A stretch of 64,000 nt of DNA from assembly GCF_024323335.1 (NCBI RefSeq), contig NC_066583.1:277347416-277411415 (forward strand), written 5' to 3'. The position numbers and the translations under genes were made by a program. Below the pieces are notes generated by a model. It had not been told where the DNA came from, did no database searches, and was given only the letters and a program-made list of their open reading frames with translations. Positions 57,288 to 64,000 of the stretch are shown piece by piece (the first letter of the stretch is position 1; the number at the start of each line of letters is the position of its first letter). The DNA comes from Lathyrus oleraceus. Taxonomy: Eukaryota > Streptophyta > Magnoliopsida > Fabales > Fabaceae.

Positions 57288-58196
57288 GTCTAAAAATTTT
57301 CAAATAGATCTTTTAAGTTCCTTGAAGATTTTCTCATTGTTGATGATATGGATGCAAATGAATGCATGAATGCATGGAAGAAACAATCACACTAAAGGAT
57401 CAAACAAGTCATACCACACAAAGGTCACGGGATAGATCAAGTCATCCTTAATATCAATCATCCATTTTCGTGGATTATGGTTTACACCTTATCAACACCC
57501 AAGTTCCATTGATATTAAGGATATACGAGAACGAATCAACCGCGAATCAAGGGTTTGTTGCAAGTCACGAGCATGGAGTCTCAGTTAAGAACCACCCAAT
57601 GGGAGTGTACTATGGTTAAACCTGACAACCATGTTCTAAAAGAGGTTCCCATTGTCACCATCTCATCTTTCAGATATTATCGGATAAATGACTACTCGTA
57701 TTCCAAAAAATATTCTCAAGAGAGATTCTTATGAGTGTAGTATCGCATAACAATCGTATCAAATCTTACACTTGAACGATCTTCGCACTACGTCCTAAAA
57801 TAGGCCAAGATGGGCTAGGTAATCTAAGGTCCTTGGCTTCTAAGGTTCCTATTGGAAAGAGTAATGCCTAACCATGACTACTCGTGTGACATTATTGATC
57901 CCAACAAGACCTCCACCATGTGAATGGGCTTGCAAGTCAACTTGCTAAGGAATAACTCCACACAAGTCAACAAGACTATACCATTCTCCTATCATAAGTG
58001 CACTCGAGTTCGGGTATAGAACTCATCTCACAAGAGACCACCAAGCACACAAGCAATTGATATATCAAGCAATTCATACATTACAAACAATACAGTCATC
58101 CCAAATTTGCACAAAAATATGTCACAAGTAAATATAAACATACAATACAACAAAGGTAAAAAAGTAGGCTAAACCCACTAGGAAGCATCCAGAGAG
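57288..58196 (-). other. E1 leader between primer site and ORF1
   Basis: About 0.9 kb, non-coding on both strands. I see no motif beyond dispersed CACAAGTCAA-like repeats on the plus strand. It would be the untranslated leader of genomic RNA. Confidence 0.65.
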
Positions 58197-58214
58197 TCCC
58201 CAGCAGAGTCGCCA
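58197..58214 (-). other. E1 primer binding site, tRNA-Arg type
   Basis: The minus strand reads TGGCGACTCTGCTGGGGA six bases after the 5' LTR end. Ogre elements are known to prime from tRNA-Arg, and this matches that site as I remember it. The spacer GAAAAG lies between LTR and site. Confidence 0.85.
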
Positions 58215-58434
58215 CTTTTCTGTAGCGGGGTATTCGTTACCTTTAGATTTATTGACTAAATCAAAAGTAAATCATACAATTCGAGTCGCCACCACACTTC
58301 TATTTATCCAAAGGAAAGGTTAGAAAGCGAACAAAAAGCGAGAAGTTTTATCAAATCAAAAACTAATAAAAATGTCAGAGATCTGGGTAAGGGGGTTGGT
58401 TATGCAATGAGAAGGTTTTAAGCACCCAAAACAT

Positions 58435-58450
58435 CCTTAGTACTCTAAGG
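58435..58450 (-). other. E1 5' LTR hairpin CCTTAG-AGTA-CTAAGG
   Basis: A perfect 6-bp stem with AGTA loop. Compared with CCTAGG/CCTAGG in E5 and S1, two stem positions changed on both sides and pairing is retained. Confidence 0.5.
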
Positions 58451-61400
58451 GAGCCCTTTTTTCAAAGTTGTATGGTAGGTTGGTATTTGTGAAAATATTT
58501 GTGCAAACATGATTAGGGAGATGAGAAAAGAATATACAAATTATTTACAATTTTTGTTGTTTGAATGGATAAACCCATTGCCTACGTACCATCACAAAGG
58601 TAGGATCAAAACCTCATAGTTCGGGGTAAAAATCTCAAAATATTGGTGAATTGATTTGACAAAAGCCTTAAGGTCTTTTGTTATCAAAGGGAGAAAACTC
58701 AACCTAAACCAACAATCCACCATGTTAGGAGAGCTTCAACATACTAGTGAGGGATCCACCCTATAATAAGTATGGAAGACTTATAGTCCAATCACTAAGG
58801 ATGAGGTGAGGTTCACATCAACCACTATGATAACGCAAACCTATGGCTAATGTTTATGAAGAGGTCTTAACAAAGGTGGCCATTGGAACCACAAAAATCA
58901 CTTGAAGTGAGTTGTATTTACAAATTAGAAGTATTCACAAAATGAAGTCAAAGTTGACTTAAGATTCATTTCAAAATAAGTATTAATGAAAAGAGTTTGA
59001 AAATCAAAGGCATAAGGCCTAGGTTTCTAATTTGAAAAAACAATGTCAATGTTTGCACAAAATGAGTTTGGCTTGGGTTAGAGTGGAGAGAAGAAGAGAA
59101 GGGCTAGTCCTAAACATGCAAAGATGAGAGAAGAGAATAAAACCCTTGGAGTTCCTTTATTGAGATCATAAAGATGATCCAAGATGCTCCTTTCCTTTGG
59201 ACTTAGCAATTAATTCAATGCAATCAAACAAATATTCAATCAAGCTCCTAGGATCTTCCAATTGGACTTGTCTCTTTTAACTTGGATGCTCATGACAATG
59301 GTCCTTCTAACTAGCTCAAGTTTGGAATCCCTATCACACAAGAACAAACAATCAAAAAGTTCACAATGCAATAATAAAAATGGACAAAGAGAGAGTTTAG
59401 GTTAGGGGTCCTTTCAAGTCAACATCAAGATGTAAGCATTCTAAAGGCATGAGGCCTAGTTGCTCTTCAACAATTTTAGCATTCTAAAGGCATGAGGCCT
59501 AGTTTCTCTTGAACTCCATTAAGCATAGGTGAGGTCCTAATTCTAAGTCCTTTTTTCCTTTTTGCTTTGGGTTCACACAAACAAAGACAAAACAAGCACA
59601 AGGCAATAGTATATTTACACAATAATGTGCTCAAGTGAGCAAAAGGAAAACGGCATAAACACAAACATGAGCTCAAATGAGCAAAAGGAAAAGACAATAA
59701 GAATAAATGAGCAAGAAATTAAATTGCATTAAAGTAAATTGCAAGAATTAAATGCTTGAATTAAAAGTTAGTAATTAGTAGTTAGTGTTAGTGTGCCATA
59801 AGGCAATTTAGCGTTGTGTTAAGCAACCGTAAGTGGACTAATGTAGTAGTCACACCTATCTGAGGTCGGTCAATAAAACTATAGGCAAATAAACACAAGT
59901 TAGATATCACGACTAGTAAGCCAAACTCCTACAACTTGTCATGCCAAAAGAAAAGAAGAATGACCTTGTATGGATTTCAGGTTCTTTGTTTGACCAAGAA
60001 GCAACCTATCTTGGACATAAAGCAATTCACTTGATCTTTGATCAAGTTGAATTTGATTTGGATCAAAGAAGGTTAAGCCTCCCATATGTCAAAGCTAACC
60101 ACAAATCATTAACTCATTGGTCAAAATAAAAAGAAGAAGATGAAGAAGAAAATGGAATGTGCAAAATAAAAATTCAAATGACATAACCAAAACACAATGA
60201 TTAAATGTGAATAGAATCAACATCAATCAATGGTAAACAGAAGTGAAATGAAGATTAGAAGTCAAGAAAGGTCAAACATATTCTTGGTATTTTTTGGAAT
60301 TAAAATAATACATAAAATAAAATGATTAAATCATGGTCAAACTTCAAATCCAATTCAAATCAACTTGGATAAGTCCAATTGGATCATCATAAGTCTAACA
60401 TGGTCAAACTATGTTTGACAAGTTTTCTCAACATTTTTTTTAAAACAGAAATTATTTTTAAACAATTAAAAATGAAGAAAAATAACACAAATGCACTAAA
60501 ATCTCAAATAAATCTCAAATCAATTAAGAAATTGATGAGAATATTTTTCATAGACTTATCATCATCCACATGTATTAAGAAAATATTTTTGGCATTTTTG
60601 AATATCAAAAAGTATTTTAAATGAATTAAAAACAATCAAAAACAAAATAATTCACAAAAAATATTAAATGGAATCACAAAATTAATTAAAAATCAGATTA
60701 TGAAAGTATATTTTAAAAGAAAATTTTTGCAATTGGTCTCATATTTTTGTTATTCCAAATAAAAGAGTTATGAATTTTTGAAAATAAATGGATTTAAAGA
60801 AAATAAAACAGAAATTAATAAAAGAGAAAAAATCTGGAGTGCATGATCCAGCCTCATTAATTGACGTGGACCATCATGTGGCTCAGATATGCGCGCTCAT
60901 TGTGTTCCCCAGTCAAATGTAAATCACGCTGGATTAAAAATAGTCAAACATAACAAAGGCTCAGATTAGATCTAGAGAGTTGGATCCAAAGGCCAGGCGA
61001 GTTCCACGTGGGGACGGTGGTGGAAACCACCGTCTTCTCCGGCGAGCAAGCAAAAACCGGCCACCAGTTGCAGGTTTTGCAACCTCAACCAAAACACACG
61101 ATCCTTATACCAAATTAAAGTTGGGGTGATGTACATCACCCCTGTAACCTTAGATTTCACTCAAGATCCCTATGGAAGGAGAAATCTAAGGTGAAAAATC
61201 TAGGTGTTCAATCTAAAGTTCATCAATTCACAAAATTAAAGCCACCATTGGCTTGCCTCTCACACGAGGACTTCAGAAAACCAAACAAACTCAAGCAAAG
61301 CACAATATATGGTGAGATTCGAAGCAAAATAGTTCAAATGTAAACCTTTGAAATGCAGCTTTGATGAACACGATCCACTCCAATTCTGGATTGCAGCTTG

Positions 61401-61579
61401 ATCTTGAGGTGATGATGATGCAAGGCTTAGGAATTGGAAGCTGAAGATCAACCAAGGAAGTTGAAATTCAAGCTTGAATAGAGAGGTGAAAATTCAAAAT
61501 TCCTTTGGTGTGAGGTTAGGATTCAATTCAAGTAGAGTTTCTGGCGCCTTCCGGTTTATCATTCAATGAAGCAATGCAT

Positions 61580-61589
61580 CTATTTATAG
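61580..61589 (-). promoter_or_regulatory. TATA-like box, E1 5' LTR
   Basis: CTATAAATAG on the minus strand, conserved in the 3' LTR and the E4 LTR. It is the likely promoter of E1. Confidence 0.55.
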
Positions 61590-62163
61590 CTGAAATGCAA
61601 AGCAAGTAAGGCAAAAACTCGTGTGCATGACCATTGGATCCTCCATGCATGGGCCTGTACAGGCGCATGTGAGGCCCAAAAGCTAATGGTTTTGCAAGCT
61701 GATAGCATACTGAAAAGGTTTGGACATGTGGTTTGCATTACATTTGCTTGTGTATGATGTTTCATCATGAAATGCATAAATGGTCACAAAAGTTCCCCTC
61801 TTTGAAAGTCCCATTTAGAAAATCCAAACATAGGCATGTGACTAATGGTTGGAAAGGTCTTGACATAAGGAACAAAAGCTATGTTGGACAAAAATCCATT
61901 TGGAGTTTGGAAAATTGTGAAAACTGGCCATGAAATTTGTAGTACAAAACATGTATTTGAAAAATTTGCCACAAATGACCAACTTCAAGCCCTTCTGTTT
62001 CAAGGATTCAAGCCTCAAATGGAAAAACCTCCAACATCAAAGTTGTAAATATTTTCAAGAAAATCAATTTGGACTGAAATTTTGCATCATTTGGATTTTT
62101 TATAAGAAAGGTATGGGCACTTGAAGTTGGACTTTTTCAAGATTCAATGGCTTTGGTCCAAAG

Positions 62164-62357
62164 TGACCTATAATGTTTTGTATCATCACATGTGTTTATT
62201 TTAGGATTATGAAATTTTGTCCAGCATAACATTTGAATAGGACATCTTAAAATTTCCAATGCACTTTGTCTCACCTCAAAATCATAAAAAATGAAGGAGT
62301 TAGGTCCTTGGGAAGTTGACCTAAAATTAGGGTTTCAGTCAAAATGACCTATAATGT
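62164..62357 (-). repeat. Paired TGACCTATAATGT motif, 181-base spacing (E1 5' LTR)
   Basis: Copies start at 62164 and 62345. Confidence 0.6.
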
Positions 62358-63107
62358 TTTGATATGAATGATGACCTTCCAAGTTTCAAATGGATTTTTG
62401 ATAAACATGAAAGTTGTTCATATGGTTCTTAATAACATTTGTTATCTTGGGGTCATCATCATTTGACAAACACATCAAAAGTTAGGTCTCAGTGGATTTC
62501 AAAATAGTCAGATGATTTGACTGGTCAACTTCTCAAGTCCAAACTTCAAATGTTGATGAATGAATGATTGAGGGAACTCATATAGGCACATATATTCATA
62601 TAATGATTAATTAAAGAACTTCCCTTGATTGAATTTGATCATAGGTTGAGGTTGCTTCATGAGCAAGGCACAGTTAATGCACAGATGAATTAGGGTTTCC
62701 TTGGGAAAAAATCCTCAAGCCCTTTGGTTTATCTTGATCAAAATAACAAATTGAGATACTTGGGAGACATATATGACGATTGAGAGCTTTGGGGACCATT
62801 GTCATGCTTGCTTTCATCTTAATCTAGTCATTACATTGAGCATAGGGGCCTCCTAGGAGCCTTGGATCTCATGATTGCTTAAGCTTCAAAACAAAAGATG
62901 TTAGTGACATATTTTTGTGCTTTTGGTTAGTAAACAAAAATAATAAAAGCAATAATATACAATTCAAGCATGCTTGGTGGTCTCAAACCACTCACACAAG
63001 TCCCAACCCTAGGGTAAGGAACCAAGATGCTATGATCCTTGAGGCAAATGCAATGAGCAATGATATGATGCCATGAGGGATCTTAGGGTCAAAATTAGGG
63101 TCTTACA

Positions 63108-63112
63108 GACAC
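63108..63112. repeat. Target site duplication of E1, right copy (GACAC)
   Basis: It pairs with GACAT at 37610-37614, one mismatch. Confidence 0.8.
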
Positions 63113-63560
63113 CATGCCACTCTTCATAAGCTTTTTCACCTCATACTTCAGCAGATAACAATTCTCAATATCGTGCCCAGGTGCACCCTAATGAAAAGCA
63201 CAGCGAAGCTCAGGTTTATACCACCAAGGAAGTGGTTCTGGGATCTGTGGTGGATTCCTCGGTTGAATCAAATTTTTAAGGACTAATGACGGGTACAATT
63301 CTGCGTATGACATAGGAATCGGGTCAAAAGAGACCTTTTTCCTCTCAAAATTCTGTTGCTGGTGATGATTGTTGTTCGAATTGTTGTTGTTGTTGTAGGT
63401 GTTGGAGAAGCTTGGCTCTGGGCAGCAAGAACTCACTCCATCATGGCAGTCAGTCGGGCAATCTCCTCTTTCAAGTCTCGGTTCTCTTGCTCAAGGTGTT
63501 CTATGATCTTTGGATGATTAGCTCTGGTGTTGTACCGGCGAGTCAGCTTGGCTAAAGCAC
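63108..63560 (-). pseudogene. E2 gag, upstream of E1 insertion, capsid core missing
   Basis: On the minus strand the N-terminal coiled coil is present (IEHLEQENRDLKEEIARLTAMM, then a TGA at about 63434-63436). The sequence passes straight into an Asn/Gln-rich stretch and the late-gag block FERKKVSFDPIPMSYAELYP and WWYKPELRCAFH, then a stop and GAPGHDIENCYLL. Compared with E1, roughly 1.1 kb encoding the capsid core (the KYNVDMAPDR region) is absent. The frame ends at the E1 border with KSGMVS and continues at 37614. Confidence 0.82.
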
Positions 63561-63818
63561 AGAAGAACACCAATCAAACACCTAGCAAAAACATGCTTAT
63601 GCAAATGATGCATGAAATGCAATGCTTGATTATTTTATTTATTTTTGTTTTCAAGGAACTTACTATATCATTTGCAAATATGTAATATTGAAATGGCAAT
63701 TGCAATAATTTTGATATGACCAAAAATCTCTTTTTATTTATATAAATTGGAGGATTACACTGAGTACAATTTCAGAAACCAAAATAAAAAGATACAAGAG
63801 AAAAAGAGACTAGTCATC
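63561..63818 (-). other. E2 spacer between ORF1 and gag
   Basis: About 258 bases, AT-rich, no ORF, collinear with 55598-55861 in E1. Confidence 0.6.
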
Positions 63819-64000
63819 CTAAGGATCCCTAACAATAATGTCAGAAGATCTGGCTGAAGGCACGTACTTCCTTCGGATGCGACGAATCTCGGTCTCAAAA
63901 GAAGCCTTCATCTGAGTCTTCTCGAGGACAAGCTGGTCAACAATCTTCTTCCAAACAACGAAAGGTTGAGGCATGCTAGAAGATGAAACCTCTGGCTCTC
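63819..64000 (-). pseudogene. E2 ORF1, C-terminal end, cut by window
   Basis: The minus strand is open from the window edge to a TAG at 63819-63821, encoding VWKKIVDQLVLEKTQM, FETEIRRIRRKYVPS and a final SDIIVRDP. It aligns with the E1 ORF1 end (SSKFWKRKYD, EKANMEAAYEREVKRLHAAYLP). The N-terminal part lies beyond 64000, so whether the complete frame is intact cannot be seen. Confidence 0.65.

Larger units (their letters stand above)
37615..63107 (-). mobile_element. E1: most complete Ogre element, inserted in E2 gag
   Basis: About 25.5 kb including insertions C3 and C2. On the minus strand it has 5' LTR (63107-58221), tRNA-Arg-type primer site, leader, ORF1, gag, protease, intron, RT, RNase H, archaeal-type RNase H, integrase, hairpin cluster, 3' UTR and 3' LTR (to 37615). 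A deletion associated with C3 removed the first ~500 bases of the 3' LTR, the polypurine tract and the end of the 3' UTR. All ORFs contain stops or frameshifts. In the first ~190 aligned bases of the two LTRs I count about five differences, so it is not very recent. Confidence 0.92.
58221..63107 (-). mobile_element. E1 5' LTR (4887 bases)
   Basis: On the minus strand it begins TGTAAGACCCTAATTTTGAC at 63107 and ends CCCCGCTACA at 58221. The TATA-like box at 61580-61589 implies that about two thirds of the LTR is transcribed. It contains the AGTA hairpin (58435-58450), the CTATG...CGTAG pair and the 181-base motif pair. It is non-coding; small frames in it recur at matching places in the 3' LTR only because the LTRs are copies. 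Confidence 0.93.
11615..64000 (-). mobile_element. E2: Ogre-like element, host of C1 and E1, continues off window
   Basis: Own sequence is at 11615-13702, 26571-37614 and 63108-64000; the gaps are C1 (13703-26570) and E1 (37615-63107). On the minus strand the visible parts run: ORF1 C-terminus, gag, protease, intron, RT, RNase H, archaeal-type RNase H, integrase, 3' UTR, polypurine tract, 3' LTR. The split gag frames meet across E1 at the same residue, and the two LTR pieces meet across C1. The 3' LTR without its insert is about 4690 bases. The 5' LTR and most of ORF1 lie beyond 64000. Confidence 0.88.

Noticed and set aside
37615..63107. E1 read as two separate elements because of the copia insertions
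   Set aside because: LTR ends, target duplication and the gag frame on both sides show one minus-strand element carrying C3 and C2.

Overview
This 64 kb window is a stack of nested LTR retrotransposons. I found no host gene, tRNA, rRNA or CRISPR array. The families point to a large legume genome of the tribe Fabeae (pea, vetch, faba bean, lentil type). They are Ogre/Tat Ty3/gypsy elements with ~4.7-5.2 kb LTRs running from TGTAAGACC to CGCTACA, an extra ORF1, a probable intron before the reverse transcriptase exon and a second RNase H, together with SIRE/Maximus-like Ty1/copia elements. The species call is an inference. Almost every reading frame is broken.

Names used here: E1-E5 are Ogre-like elements, S1 is a solo Ogre LTR, and C1-C3 are copia-derived units. 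From left to right: E5 (+ strand; 1-2626) is a piece of reverse transcriptase joined to a truncated 3' LTR. E4 (- strand; 2627-6983) is an LTR, and E5 sits inside it. E3 (- strand; 6984-11614) is gag-pro-RT-RNase H sequence interrupted by E4 on the left and E2 on the right. E2 (- strand; 11615-37614, resuming at 63108 and running off the window) has its 3' LTR split by C1 (13703-26570, target duplication AATTT). C1's gag is in turn split by S1 (19478-24627, target duplication CATTC). E2's gag is split by E1 (37615-63107, target duplication GACAT/GACAC). E1 is the most complete Ogre: 5' LTR, tRNA-Arg-type primer site, ORF1, gag, protease, intron, RT, RNase H, archaeal-type RNase H, integrase, 3' UTR and a truncated 3' LTR. 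E1 carries a copia LTR with a deletion-scarred internal piece (C3, 42064 to about 44190) and a solo copia LTR (C2, 44502-45668, target duplication AGACC).

The insertion order reads directly from the nesting: E3 first, then E4 and E2; then E5 in E4, C1 and E1 in E2; then S1 in C1, and C2 and C3 in E1.

The most interesting signals are non-coding. (1) Just downstream of the integrase stop, E1 and E2 share three consecutive predicted hairpins with different but complementary stems; two carry a CCC-GAAA-GGG tip. (2) A hairpin with an AGTA loop near the LTR 3' end keeps its pairing between elements by double substitutions. (3) A TGACCTATAATGT motif occurs twice, exactly 181 bases apart, in four LTR copies from three elements. 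(4) There are three tandem-repeat systems: about 105-base units in the E2 3' UTR, palindromic 28/39-base units in the C1 LTRs, and 45-60-base units in S1.
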